Source: Neolewinella litorea
GTDB lineage: Bacteria; Bacteroidota; Bacteroidia; Chitinophagales; Saprospiraceae
DNA length: 64,000 nucleotides
Assembly (NCBI RefSeq): GCF_004803465.1
Contig: NZ_SRSF01000009.1
Span: forward strand, 49,405-113,404
Reading direction: 5' to 3'
Made by a program: the position numbers and the translations under genes. A model generated the notes under the pieces. The model was not told the DNA's origin. It searched no databases and saw nothing but the letters and a program-made list of their open reading frames with translations. Positions 36,864 through 46,633 of the stretch are shown here, piece after piece. How positions within the stretch are numbered: the first letter of the stretch is position 1; each line of letters begins with the position of its first letter.

Positions 36864-37412
36864 CTACCGGGTACGCTCCAGCAGGTTGCGCGGGTCGAAG
36901 TGTACGGCCAGGGCGGGGGCACCCCCGGGTCCCGTGCCCGGCAGACCGCGATGCTCGCAGCGGCCGACGTGTCCGCCCAGCGCGGCGTACACCCTCCGGG
37001 CGGGGGTATTCTGTTCCAGTACCCACAGGTAAAGCTTCCCCGCGGGGTCATAGGCGAGCACCGTTTCGGCGGCCCAGTGCATGAGTTGCTTGCCCACGCC
37101 CCGCCCGTGGTAATTGGCGTGCACGTGCAGATTGTCGAGCAGAGTGCCGTCTTCCGGCTCCTCGTCCAGGTAAAGACAACAGAAGCCAACCAGTATCTTG
37201 CCTTCTTCGGCCAGCAGGACGCGCATGCGGGGATCGTCGTCCGAAAACCGCCGCGTCCACACCGCAAGCCGGTCCGCGCGGGCCTCCTGATCCAGGAAGG
37301 TATCGGTCATGGCACCGCGGTAATTCTCCCGCCAGCTGCGCGCATGGAGCTGGGCGATGCGCGGAGCATCGAAGGGGGTGGCGGAGCGATAACGCAGGTT
37401 GGACTGGAGCAT
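36864..37412 (-). CDS. GNAT-family N-acetyltransferase
   Basis: The 182-residue single-domain GNAT protein has an acetyl-CoA-binding segment LHVHANYHGRGVGKQLM (about 95-111, with the R/Q-x-x-G-x-G/A pattern as RGVGK). WVLEQNTPARRVYAALG follows, a typical motif B. The acceptor is unknown. It lies 65 nt upstream of the creatininase-like gene on the same strand. Confidence 0.88.
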   Translation of the reverse strand: MLQSNLRYRSATPFDAPRIAQLHARSWRENYRGAMTDTFLDQEARADRLAVWTRRFSDDDPRMRVLLAEEGKILVGFCCLYLDEEPEDGTLLDNLHVHANYHGRGVGKQLMHWAAETVLAYDPAGKLYLWVLEQNTPARRVYAALGGHVGRCEHRGLPGTGPGGAPALAVHFDPRNLLERTR

Positions 37413-37468
37413 GGCAGAGACCGTTGGTGCGCTAAAGCTAGCGGTTTACACGGACGTTCCCGGCGTAT

Positions 37469-38950
37469 CTACTGTTTCAGGAACCGCTTAGTAGCCATCA
37501 CGCCCCCGCTGCGCAACTGCAGGAAGTAGGCCCCCGGGCGGAGACTGGCTACGTCGAGGATCAACTCATTGCCCCCCATGTGGCGCTTCTGCAGCAACAG
37601 GCGGCCCATAGCGTCAAAAACCGCCAGTTCGGCCGGGACGTCACTGGCCACGCCGGAGCGTTCCACCCGCAGGGAGTTGGCGGTGACTATACTGGGGATG
37701 ATCGTGAAGTCGCCGGCAGCAACGGCTCCGAAGGTCACGGCTTCGATGGGGCTGTACCGGAAAGTACCGTCAACGTCAACCTGACGCAGGCGATAGTAGT
37801 GGGTGCCGGGGGGCGGGGCCTGGTGGGTGAAGTCATATTCCGTCGCGGTCGCACTGGTGCCCACCCCGAACACCCGGCTCAGGGCGGTGAAACTTACCCC
37901 GTCGGTGCTGTGCTCCACGTCAAAGTGACTGTTGTTCGACTCGGTGGCCGTAGCCCAGCGTAGGTAGACGTCACGGGCACCCGCCTCAGCAGTGAAGTAG
38001 TGGTAGGAGACGGGCAGGGCTACGAAGGCGGTGTTTAGGCATTGGGTCTGACAGTCGTACTTTGCACACGCAGTTAGATTTGGATCGTCACATCCACATA
38101 CACTAGTACCCCCATTCAACCCACCTAAGTCGGCGACATTACCTCCCCCTAAAGCACTACTGCCATTCCCGGATTTAGCAGTAGCTGCCGATATAAATAA
38201 GCCCCCAATGTTTACATCTGAAGGTATACCCAACCAGAAAAGGGGCAGGGGAAAGGTGACAAACTGAGCATTTGTACTTGTACATCCGCCTGCCGATTTT
38301 GCACATGCCTGTTGAACATCAGATACACTCACACATTGATCACATGGAGTGGGCGCCAATGGCGACGTGCTAGTTGCTCCATCTACTTCATATACGCTTA
38401 CACCCATCTTGCCTCCAGCATTGGAAAATTGAACCTCTCGCTCGAATCCCCTATTTCCACAAGTTGAATTTGCGTCTATACCCTCCCCATATTTGGAATC
38501 CGTATCAACCAGAAAGTTGTAGCCAAAACTACCGTTTGGGGGTTGTGCTAACCGAAAGCGAAACAAAATATATTCATCTCCACTAGTTGGTGATGTTGGG
38601 CTAGGGTCAACAATGTTATAATACGCAAAATCACCACCATTCGCATCAGTAATTAAGTCGGTGTTCGCGCATGGAGAAGTAACATCATTGGAGACTTCAT
38701 CAACGTCCGCAACTTCTAGCCAGCCAGTAACGCTGTGTGGAATAATTTCGAACTCAGCTGCTTCTGTCGAATCCGTTGTGAAAGGCAATCCAGATTCCGT
38801 GATGTATCCATCACCGTCGGGATCGAGCAGCGAATCGAAGCCCGAGGTGGCGTGTATGACAGTAATCAACCCAGGTGTGCACTGGGCAAAGCCATACATC
38901 GGGCAGAACGAAAGCAAGCTAATTATGAGGTATAAGAGTGTATTTTTCAT
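37469..38950 (-). CDS. Secreted protein with T9SS type A sorting domain (mosaic gene)
   Basis: The 493-residue protein has a signal peptide ending MYGFAQ. Residues about 25-300 form an unrecognised, Cys-rich ectodomain with many Asn/Ser/Thr and a DPDGDGYITESG calcium-loop-like segment. From about 305 a fibronectin-like stalk (VYLRWATATESNNSHFDVEHS, HYYRLRQVDVDG) leads to a Por-type T9SS type A tail (FDAMGRLLLQ, LRPGAYFLQL, KRFLKQ). The DNA for the ectodomain (about 38040-38950) is roughly 42-53% GC in samples, while the tail is about 65%. The gene therefore looks like a fusion of foreign passenger and resident sorting tail. Confidence 0.83.
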   Translation of the reverse strand: MKNTLLYLIISLLSFCPMYGFAQCTPGLITVIHATSGFDSLLDPDGDGYITESGLPFTTDSTEAAEFEIIPHSVTGWLEVADVDEVSNDVTSPCANTDLITDANGGDFAYYNIVDPSPTSPTSGDEYILFRFRLAQPPNGSFGYNFLVDTDSKYGEGIDANSTCGNRGFEREVQFSNAGGKMGVSVYEVDGATSTSPLAPTPCDQCVSVSDVQQACAKSAGGCTSTNAQFVTFPLPLFWLGIPSDVNIGGLFISAATAKSGNGSSALGGGNVADLGGLNGGTSVCGCDDPNLTACAKYDCQTQCLNTAFVALPVSYHYFTAEAGARDVYLRWATATESNNSHFDVEHSTDGVSFTALSRVFGVGTSATATEYDFTHQAPPPGTHYYRLRQVDVDGTFRYSPIEAVTFGAVAAGDFTIIPSIVTANSLRVERSGVASDVPAELAVFDAMGRLLLQKRHMGGNELILDVASLRPGAYFLQLRSGGVMATKRFLKQ

Positions 38951-39401
38951 GAGACAAGACAGTAAAGCCCAACTCCGCACCGCATAAGGGTGACCTTCAC
39001 GGAGGGTATCCGCTAAAAATCAGAGGCTGTGCAAACCTGCATATCCCGAAACGGGGCACCAGCCAAGGGGCCAGGGATATATTAGATTATCGGAAAGGAA
39101 ACCGGAAAAAATCAGGCATCCTCGTCACTGATGGGTGGTCGCATTATCGCGTCCGGATCAGTATAATCTTGCGGTGTAAAGGTGGATATAGGCAAATAGT
39201 TATTGGGACAAGAAAGGGTCGGGCGGGAAAGAGGCATCGACGTGCTCCGGATTCCGTGCCTGCTTCGACTGGGTGGCCGATTCCTTCAGGAAGGTCGACA
39301 ACCGACTCAACAACGCACCGCTTTTCCAGGATAGTGTGTAAACGCGCAGTGTGGGACCACTAATTCTCCTTCCACACCGTAGCCGGCTGAGTGATCGCCG
39401 C
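38951..39401. other. Intergenic stretch without recognised gene
   Basis: No convincing gene is seen in these 451 bp between the T9SS cargo gene and the patatin gene. Base composition is mixed and no tandem repeat or strong hairpin stands out. A short plus-strand open frame at 39169-39363 has no recognisable features. Confidence 0.5.
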
Positions 39402-40562
39402 TTATACCACCGTCATCTTGTTGCCGCCGGTCTTGTTCAGGTGTACGTTCAGGGCAATTTCGGCCCGGGCCCGGCCGTGGGCCAGCCGGTATTCGATCAG
39501 CGGACGGCTGGCCGTGAGGGTGTCCCCCAGGATGTTGGACTCCGGCTGGATGACCAGGGCGTTGAAGAACTTCAGCTTGTTCCCCCGCCCGCCCGTATCA
39601 TAGTCGTAGTCGTACAGGTCCTCTCCTGGCAGTTTGCGTTTGAACTGCTCCAGGATGTAGTTCTTGTCCATAAATTCCCGGATGTCGTTGTTGAAGATCT
39701 CGGTGATGGCAATGTCCACCAACGCACGCAGCGCGATTTGCACGATGTTCTTGTCGAGGAAGTTCTCCTCCGTCACCTTGCCGGAACTGCAGTTGATGAT
39801 CACGATGGTGTAGTCTTCGGGCGAATCGTCCTTCACGATCTCATCGATGACGTCGCCCAGCGGCGAGACGTCGCGTATACCTCCGTCCACCAGACTCTCG
39901 GGGATGCCCCGGTTGGTGGCCACGCCGTTGACCGGGCTCCAGATGATGGGCATGGCCGTAGAGGCGAGCACGCCGTTCGCGAAGTCGAGGTCAGACTTGA
40001 AGTCGTTCTGGTCGAGGGAATAATACTTGCCATCGCGCAGTGATACGAAGCCGCACTTGAAGACGGTGTCGCGGATCTCCCCGCGTTTGGCCAGCCGGTT
40101 GAGCTTGCGTTGCAGGGGGGTGTTGTCGGCAATCGACTTGAACTGCTGGAATTCCGCGGTGAAGGTGCGCAGCAGCGACTGCCGGTTGAAGATCGCCCGC
40201 AGCAGCAGGTTGCGGGTGGTGCGCGGGAAGCGGTCGCGCAGCGTGTTCCAGTCGAGGCGAAACTTCAATTCCGGGTTGGGGTCGTTCGGATCGGTGGACG
40301 TATCGATGAAATCCGAGGTGTAAATTTCGCTCACGCCCCGCTCGGCCACGTCGTCCCACAACTGCACGAGGTCATCGAATTTATCCAGGGCCACCATCAG
40401 CCCGTTGAGGGAGCCCACTGATACCCCCGCCACGATGTCGAAGGAGAGAGGCGGGCGGTGGGGGGCAATGCGGTCCCAGTTTTCGCGGAGGTACTGCAGG
40501 GCTCCTACCTGGAAGGCGCCCTTGAAACCGCCGCCACTGAGCACCAGGGCTATCTTTTTCAT
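39402..40562 (-). CDS. Patatin-like phospholipase
   Basis: The 386-residue protein has the patatin fold: oxyanion loop SGGGFKGAFQ (9-18), nucleophile elbow GVSVG with S48, and the catalytic Asp in LVDGGIRDVSP (D226). No signal peptide is seen, so it is a cytoplasmic or peripheral lipid acyl hydrolase. The C-terminal 100 residues are helical and unremarkable. The ATG at 40562 is used; seven additional codons upstream are open but start elsewhere in the frame. Confidence 0.92.
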   Translation of the reverse strand: MKKIALVLSGGGFKGAFQVGALQYLRENWDRIAPHRPPLSFDIVAGVSVGSLNGLMVALDKFDDLVQLWDDVAERGVSEIYTSDFIDTSTDPNDPNPELKFRLDWNTLRDRFPRTTRNLLLRAIFNRQSLLRTFTAEFQQFKSIADNTPLQRKLNRLAKRGEIRDTVFKCGFVSLRDGKYYSLDQNDFKSDLDFANGVLASTAMPIIWSPVNGVATNRGIPESLVDGGIRDVSPLGDVIDEIVKDDSPEDYTIVIINCSSGKVTEENFLDKNIVQIALRALVDIAITEIFNNDIREFMDKNYILEQFKRKLPGEDLYDYDYDTGGRGNKLKFFNALVIQPESNILGDTLTASRPLIEYRLAHGRARAEIALNVHLNKTGGNKMTVV

Positions 40563-40851
40563 GCTTGGGTGTTTAGGTCCCATTATGGGTGTCCACCGAA
40601 AGTAAGGGGTTTTTCCTTTCCGCCCGACTTACCGTAGGGCGACGGAGCGCAGGTGCCGCAGCAATGACCCAGTGCCACAATGAGTGGTTCCCACCCGCGC
40701 CGCCCGTAGGAAACCACCCTGCCCGGCAATCGAGCCGCCCACAGCACCCGCGGAAACGCCCCTATTCCCCGCTTCTGCCACTTGCTGACCTTACGGGGCG
40801 CCGGGGAAAGCCTACCTTTATCCGCCACGCCAATTGACTTTCCCCCCACAC

Positions 40852-42705
40852 ATGCGCGCTTTTCTTCTCCCCCTGTTTCTCCTGCTCCTGGGGTTCGCTC
40901 TGCCGGCCCAGCAATGCAATGGCAACCTGGGGGAAAACATCTTCACCGACGGCGATTTTGGCAGCGGCACCGCCAATGTACTGACGCCCGACCCGGGGAT
41001 CGCGCCGGGTTTCCGCTATGCGGCCTCCCCACCCCCCGATGACGGCTACTACACCATCACCAACGACATGGGGCGCTGGGACAATATTTTCGGCACCTGG
41101 ATACAGATCGGTGACAACAGCAACGACCCCAACGGGTACATGATGGTCGTCAACGCCAGCTTCGAACCCGGCCTTTTCTACGAGCAGGTGGTCGACGGAC
41201 TGTGCGAAAACACCCTCTACCAATTCACCGCCGACATCATCAACGTCCTGCGCCGCGGCAGCAATAATCTCCTGCCCAACGTCTCGTTCCTCATCGACGA
41301 TCAGGAGTACTTCACTACCGGGTTCATCCCCGAAGACGAGCAGTGGAAGACCTACGGCTTCACCTTCACTACCGTGCCGGGTCAGACCTCCGTCACCCTG
41401 GCCCTGCGCAACAACGCCCCTGGCGGCTTTGGAAACGACCTGGCCCTCGACAACATCAGCTTCCGCGCCTGCGGCCCTGAGGCCCTCATTCTGCCGCGGG
41501 AAGTGGCCAACATCTGCGAAGACGGCGACCCGATACCGCTGGAAGCCACCATCAACGGCGACCAGTTTCCCACCCCCGCCGTGCAGTGGCAGCGCAGCAC
41601 CGACGGCGGTACCACCTGGACCGACATCCCCGGTGCGAACGACCTCACCTACCAGCATACCCAGCTGAGCAGTGGTGCCTACCCCTACCGCTACCTGCTG
41701 GCCAACAGCGAAGCCAACCTGGGCAACAGCAAGTGCCAGATCATCTCCAATACCAAGGTGGTAAACGTGGTCCCGAAGAACTACACGTTGACGGACACAA
41801 TATGCTCCGGCCTCAGCGTCACCGTCGGCAACTCTACCTACGATCAGGGGGGCGTTTACGTGGATACCCTCGTTTCCTCCCTGGGCTGCGACAGCATCGT
41901 TCGTCTTGAACTGACCGTCGTGCCGGACCCCTTCCTGAGCGGTCGCTTCACTACCCAGGACCCCAGCTGCAGCTACCTGACCGACGGCAGCGTGGTATTG
42001 GACAGCATCCTGCGCGGCCGGCCGCCCTATACCTTTACTTTCGACGGGCTGCCTCGGCAGATCGGGAGTCTGATCGACAGTCTCGGCGAGGGCGCCTACC
42101 CCTACGCCCTTGAAGACCGCTACGGTTGCCGCACTTCGGATACTTTACAGCTTACCAGTCCCTTCCCCTTTGTCATAAACCTGGGCGAAAACCAGGAAGT
42201 CGTACTCGGGGAAACCGTGACGGTGACCGTACGCAACTCCCAGCCCATCACCAATTACCGCTGGACACCGGAGGGGGCCGTGACCTGCGATTCCTCCTGC
42301 GTCACGCTCGAGATACTCCCGGCGAATTCTTTTACCCTTGGCCTGGAGGCCACCTCGCCCGACGGCTGCCTGGCCAGTGATTCCTTGCGCATCCTCGTGG
42401 TAGCCGACCGTCTGGTGTACATCCCCACTGCCTTTTCTCCGGACGGCGACGGCTCAAACGACCAATTCACGGTATTCGGTAAAGTGCCGAACGTGCAGTT
42501 CGTGCCCAGCCTGAAGATTTTCAACCGCTGGGGCGGCGAGGTTTACAGCGCCACCGACCTGCCCGTCAACGACCCTTCCGCCGGTTGGGACGGCCTCCTA
42601 AACGGCCAACCCGTACCACCGGGCACCTACGTGTACGTGGCCGAGGTCGCCTTCCTGGATGGCATCATCCGGCAATATTCGGGTAGTTTTGTTTTGATCG
42701 AGTAG
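40852..42705 (+). CDS. Secreted protein with T9SS type B (CHU_C) sorting domain
   Basis: The 617-residue protein has a signal peptide ending ALPAQ. An N-terminal jelly-roll-like region follows (about 25-215, IFTDGDFGSGT ... LDNISFRACG), resembling carbohydrate-binding discoidin/CBM-like folds. Next come an immunoglobulin-like segment (VQWQRSTDGGTTWTDIPGA) and a SprB-like repeat (DPSCSYLTDGSVVLD). The gliding-associated C-terminal domain completes it (VYIPTAFSPDGDGSNDQF, FNRWGGEVY, GWDGLLNGQPV). Likely a surface adhesin. TACCTTTA at 40813 is a possible -7 box. The stop codon TAG lies inside the GTAG of the first copy of the downstream repeat. Confidence 0.88.
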   Translation: MRAFLLPLFLLLLGFALPAQQCNGNLGENIFTDGDFGSGTANVLTPDPGIAPGFRYAASPPPDDGYYTITNDMGRWDNIFGTWIQIGDNSNDPNGYMMVVNASFEPGLFYEQVVDGLCENTLYQFTADIINVLRRGSNNLLPNVSFLIDDQEYFTTGFIPEDEQWKTYGFTFTTVPGQTSVTLALRNNAPGGFGNDLALDNISFRACGPEALILPREVANICEDGDPIPLEATINGDQFPTPAVQWQRSTDGGTTWTDIPGANDLTYQHTQLSSGAYPYRYLLANSEANLGNSKCQIISNTKVVNVVPKNYTLTDTICSGLSVTVGNSTYDQGGVYVDTLVSSLGCDSIVRLELTVVPDPFLSGRFTTQDPSCSYLTDGSVVLDSILRGRPPYTFTFDGLPRQIGSLIDSLGEGAYPYALEDRYGCRTSDTLQLTSPFPFVINLGENQEVVLGETVTVTVRNSQPITNYRWTPEGAVTCDSSCVTLEILPANSFTLGLEATSPDGCLASDSLRILVVADRLVYIPTAFSPDGDGSNDQFTVFGKVPNVQFVPSLKIFNRWGGEVYSATDLPVNDPSAGWDGLLNGQPVPPGTYVYVAEVAFLDGIIRQYSGSFVLIE

Positions 42706-43830
42706 CGACGGCTTGAGCGGTCATGTTGCCGGTACCGTAGCGACGGCTTCAGTCGTCATGCTGCCTATAACACCCGACACCCGCCTGCCCGCAGCGCGAT
42801 AATCTAACCCTGCGCCACAGGCCCGACGGCCCAGTAGGGCATCTTGCCTACTCAAGTCGGGGCTACAGCGCGTAGCAATGGCTTCAGCCGTCATGCTGCC
42901 TATAACACCCGACACTCGCCTGCCCGCAGCGCGATAGTCTAACCCCGGGCCACAGGCCCGATGGCCCGATAGAGCAGCTTGCCGACTCAAGTCGGCGCTA
43001 CTTCCCGTAGCGACGGCTTCAGCCGTCACGCTGCCTATAACACCCGACACCCGCCTGCCCGCAGCGCAATAATCCACCCCGGGCCACAGGCCCGACGGCC
43101 CAGTAGGGCAGCTCGCCGACCCAGGTGGGTGCTACAGTGCGTAGCAATGGCTTCAGCCGTCATGCTGCCTATAACACCCGACACTCGCCTGCCCGCAGCG
43201 CAATACTCTAACCCCGGGCCACAGGCCTGACGGCCCGATGGTGCAGCTTGCCGACTCAAGTCGGCGCTACTTCCCGTAGCGACGGCTTCAGCCGTCATGC
43301 TGCCTATAACACCCGACACTCGCCTGCCCGCAGCGCGATAGTCTAACCCCGGGCCACAGGCCCGACGGCCCGATGGTGCAGCTTGCCAACTCAAGTCGGG
43401 GCTACTTCCCGTAGCGACGGCTTCAGCCGTCATGCTGCCTGAAACACTAGACAATCGCCTACCCGCAGCGCGATAATCTAACCCCGGGCCACAGGCCGGA
43501 CGGCCCAGTAGGGCATCTTGCCTACTCAAGTCGGGGCTACTTCCCGTAGCGACGGCTTCAGCCGTCACGCTGCCTATAACACCGGACAATTGCCTTCTCG
43601 CAACACGAAAATCCACCCCGGGCCACAGGCCCGACGGCCCGATGGTGCAGCCTACCTACTCAAGTCGGGGCTACTTCCCGTAGCGACGGTTTCAGCCGTC
43701 ACGCTGCCTGAAACACCAGACACTCGCCTGCCCGCAGCACGAAAATCCACCCCGGGCCACAGGCCCGACGGCCCGATAGAGCAGCTTGCCGACTCAAGTC
43801 GGCGCTACAGTGCGTATGCCCGACGGCCCG
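42702..43830. repeat. 135-bp tandem array of paired REP/BIME-like palindromes (about 8 copies)
   Basis: The marker GTAGC(G/A)A(C/T)GGCTTCAG recurs at 42737, 42872, 43007, 43141, 43276, 43411, 43546 and 43680 (spacing 134-135), with degenerate copies at 42702 and 43814. Each unit holds GTAG followed by the hairpin GACGGCT-TC-AGCCGTC, a second hairpin GGGCC-ACA-GGCCC, and a third, GCCGAC-TCAA-GTCGGC followed by GCTAC, which is GTAGC on the other strand. The first and third therefore look like two REP elements in opposite orientation. Because 135 is divisible by three, long open frames run through the array; they are not taken as genes. Confidence 0.9.
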
Positions 43831-43876
43831 GTGGTGCAGCTTGCCCATTAAGAGGGCGGTACCGCAGTCAGGATCA

Positions 43877-46633
43877 TCAGCCGCCAATCACTACCCGACG
43901 TACGGTGCCGGTGCCCGATTGCTCGTTGGTGACCCGCAGGAGGTAGACTCCCGCGGGAAACTCGGTAGTAGGGATACGGAGCCCCCCGGTGAAGGTGACC
44001 TGGTGCAATTCCCTGCCGGTAGCGTCGATGAGCCGGGCCTGTAGCGGCAGTGGTTCGGAGTACTCCAGGTGCAGCCAGTTGCCCGCCGGGTTGGGATATA
44101 CCGTGAAGGTACCGCCAAGGGCTTCGGTCACTGCCGTAGTGGCTTGTACGCCGTCACAATTCTCGTCGTATCCGCTGTTGGCCATTTCCCGGGCGGCGGG
44201 ATTTATCGCTGGGTTATTGTCGTCACAATCCTCGTAGAAATTGTAGCCGTCCTTATCCATATCGAGTTCCTCGACCAAGGTGGACACCACAGTATTTGTC
44301 CAAACCGGCTTGTTAAAGTCGAAATAGATCGCCGCCGTATTCTCCACCACCGTGAAGTCGGGCAAGTGCTGGTGGGCCTTGATCTCAAAGTTTACGAAGC
44401 CTTCACTGCCGACCAAGTTGACGTTGCTGTCGGGCAGGAAGATATTGTCGAAGCGGAAGACGAGGTGGCCGCCTTCCTGTATCCGCAGGGTGTAGGGATG
44501 ACTGGCCGACAGCGGCCGAAAGGTGTTCAGGTCGAGGTACTCGGAAAGCTGGTCTTCGATTCGTACGTCGAAAGCGGTATCGTTACCCGTGTTCTGGAAG
44601 CGAATCGTGTAGGTGATCGTTTCGTCCAGTTGGGTATAATTGCTCTGGGTGGGATCTTCGCGGAAGGGGCTCACCAGTTTGTCGTTCGGGTCCACGGCGC
44701 AGCGGAGTGGGGTGGTGTAGGTATGGGACCCCGTAGCGTGGATACCGGTGGCGGTCCTGGCACCCGCGGACGCGCCCACTTCGATGTCTACGCCGGCAAA
44801 GGTTTCGTCGGGCATTTTCAGCTTCAGCACGGTGTAGAAGGTCTGCCCGGGCTGCAGCGTATCAAAATGGAAGGTGAATTCCCGCCCGGACTGGGATGCG
44901 GGAGCGGGATCGGCCTCCAGGTAACCGACGTGCTCCGGCAGGGTAATGGTGGCGGTACCGGCGGCGGGCAGGCAGCCGTCGTTGTAGACGGTAAGCCAGT
45001 AGGGAACCTCAGTGTTACAGCGCACGCGGCCGGAATTAAGCTTTAGGCGCAGACTGGCGGCCCCGTCCTCCGGCTGAAAGCCGAAGTGTACCGGCGGGGG
45101 AGCGGAAACACTGTAGGTGAAAGTGTAGGTTTCCTGAGTGCTGGTGTTGAGGTAGCAATCCGGCGCATCGGTTGTGATGGAATACTCGGCCCCGTGGTCG
45201 GCCAGCAAGCTGAACCGCCCTGCGGTATCGGTATATATCCGGGTGTCCTCACCGCCGGTGACGACGATCGGGATATTGGCCAGTCCCGGCTCATCCGCCT
45301 CCTGGGTTCCGTTTCCGTTGTCGTCGCGGAAGGCCGTCCCACTGAAGTGACTTTGGTTGGGGATCGTCAGATAATGTACCTCATGCCCGTACTCGGGGTG
45401 GTCGGCCGCGAAGTAGAGGCGGTCGCCGATCGTGCCCAAGCCGGGATCGGCAATGGTGCGCGTGCAGTCCGCATCTACCTCCTGCAGCACTTCCGATCCG
45501 AGATCGAAGAGGTAGAGGGGGTGATTGGTAGAGACGAAAGCAACAAATTCGCCCAGACTGACGAACTCCCGGGGGCCCGTCGCGGCGCAGGCGGGTATGG
45601 TCACTACGTCGCGGGTACCTGTCGGCGTCCCGTCGGTACGACCCAGTACCCACTGCCCGGAACCGTCGGGACGCGCGTATAGAGCTTCCGCATCGCCCAC
45701 CTGGAACAGTTTAAGCGTCTGGCTGGAGGTGCCGGCAAGCAGCTGCGTGGAAGACCCGCTCGAGTAGTCGGTAGCGTACAGGTGGCCGTCGTGCCCCAGG
45801 GCCAGCAGACCGGAGGTGAGCGTTATGGCGGTGGTGGTCTGTAGGGCCGTTTGGTGTGCCGGACCGGTACCGGTCTCGGCAACGAATCGGCTTACCGCCC
45901 GGTCGGCGGCATCCACGTAGTTGAACAACATCCGGTTGCCAACCCGGCGAAAGGTGAGGGCCGTGGTGGCATCGACGGTACCGAAATCGGTTATGATGCC
46001 CGTTGTCACGTCGAAGCTGGCCGGACCGGAGCCACCTGTCTGCGCGTGGGTGAAGTATAGTTTTCCTTCCAGTTCGGCCAGGGTGCCGTTGAGGGGCAGG
46101 GCGGTGCTGTTGACCGTGTCGGCGTAGACGATGCTCGCGCCTTCAGTGACCGGATCGAGTTCGAGGACCTGGAGTACGTGCCGGGCCGGACTGCCCTGCC
46201 GCTGCTCACGTAGGAGGTAGAGCTTGTTGCGGCTCATGACCGGATTGGTGTAAGTGTAGCCGTCCTTATTGATGAGGGGAAAGCGCAACGCCCGGGGCGC
46301 GGGCAGGCGACCGTCGACTTCAGCGTAGTAGCCCTTGCCCTGGTGGGCGTAGTAGAAATAATAGAGATCGCCTGCCTGTCCGAGGGTTTGCAGGCCATCG
46401 CGGAAGCCGAGGCCGCCGGGAAAGGCGGTCGTGGTCGACACGGTACCGCTGGACAGGTAGTTGATATCTCCCGATACCGACCAGAACACTTTACCGCCGA
46501 GGGTGCCAAGCTCAAGGATCTCCTTGTCGGCCCCAGCGGGCTGGATGTCGAGTACGCTAATTTGGTGAGGGATGGTCTGGCCGCCCAGCAAAAGGGGGAG
46601 CAGGGCCAGGACAGGCAGCAGTAGAAACTTCAT
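43877..46633 (-). CDS. Large secreted multidomain protein with T9SS type A sorting domain
   Basis: The 918-residue protein has a signal peptide ending LLLGGQ. Residues about 25-440 resemble a beta-propeller with ELWxxDGT-like units (LGRTDGTPTGTRDVV, RLYFAADHPEYGHEVHYL). An SdrD_B-like domain follows (FRDDNGNGTQEADEPGLANI), then a conserved-repeat/DUF11-type region (ITYTIRFQNTGNDTAFDV, NTAAIYFDFNKPV). A MopE-type metal-binding motif is next (DMDKDGYNFYEDCDDNNPAI and YDENCDGV). The tail is a T9SS type A domain (FTVYPNPAGNWLHLEY, AGVYLLRVTNEQ). Function is unknown, probably cell-surface. The ATG at 46633 is chosen because it begins the signal peptide. Confidence 0.88.
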   Translation of the reverse strand: MKFLLLPVLALLPLLLGGQTIPHQISVLDIQPAGADKEILELGTLGGKVFWSVSGDINYLSSGTVSTTTAFPGGLGFRDGLQTLGQAGDLYYFYYAHQGKGYYAEVDGRLPAPRALRFPLINKDGYTYTNPVMSRNKLYLLREQRQGSPARHVLQVLELDPVTEGASIVYADTVNSTALPLNGTLAELEGKLYFTHAQTGGSGPASFDVTTGIITDFGTVDATTALTFRRVGNRMLFNYVDAADRAVSRFVAETGTGPAHQTALQTTTAITLTSGLLALGHDGHLYATDYSSGSSTQLLAGTSSQTLKLFQVGDAEALYARPDGSGQWVLGRTDGTPTGTRDVVTIPACAATGPREFVSLGEFVAFVSTNHPLYLFDLGSEVLQEVDADCTRTIADPGLGTIGDRLYFAADHPEYGHEVHYLTIPNQSHFSGTAFRDDNGNGTQEADEPGLANIPIVVTGGEDTRIYTDTAGRFSLLADHGAEYSITTDAPDCYLNTSTQETYTFTYSVSAPPPVHFGFQPEDGAASLRLKLNSGRVRCNTEVPYWLTVYNDGCLPAAGTATITLPEHVGYLEADPAPASQSGREFTFHFDTLQPGQTFYTVLKLKMPDETFAGVDIEVGASAGARTATGIHATGSHTYTTPLRCAVDPNDKLVSPFREDPTQSNYTQLDETITYTIRFQNTGNDTAFDVRIEDQLSEYLDLNTFRPLSASHPYTLRIQEGGHLVFRFDNIFLPDSNVNLVGSEGFVNFEIKAHQHLPDFTVVENTAAIYFDFNKPVWTNTVVSTLVEELDMDKDGYNFYEDCDDNNPAINPAAREMANSGYDENCDGVQATTAVTEALGGTFTVYPNPAGNWLHLEYSEPLPLQARLIDATGRELHQVTFTGGLRIPTTEFPAGVYLLRVTNEQSGTGTVRRVVIGG

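Noticed and set aside
36799..37026. Extended creatininase start
   Set aside because: The extension overlaps the GNAT gene in another frame and lacks family similarity.
39169..39363. 64-residue plus-strand frame in the gap before the patatin gene
   Set aside because: No domain, membrane segment, promoter or compositional support.
42721..43887. Long minus-strand open frames of 118 and 193 residues with repeating motifs
   Set aside because: They are translations of the 135-bp tandem repeat; the unit length is a multiple of three so frames stay open. No start context or family similarity.
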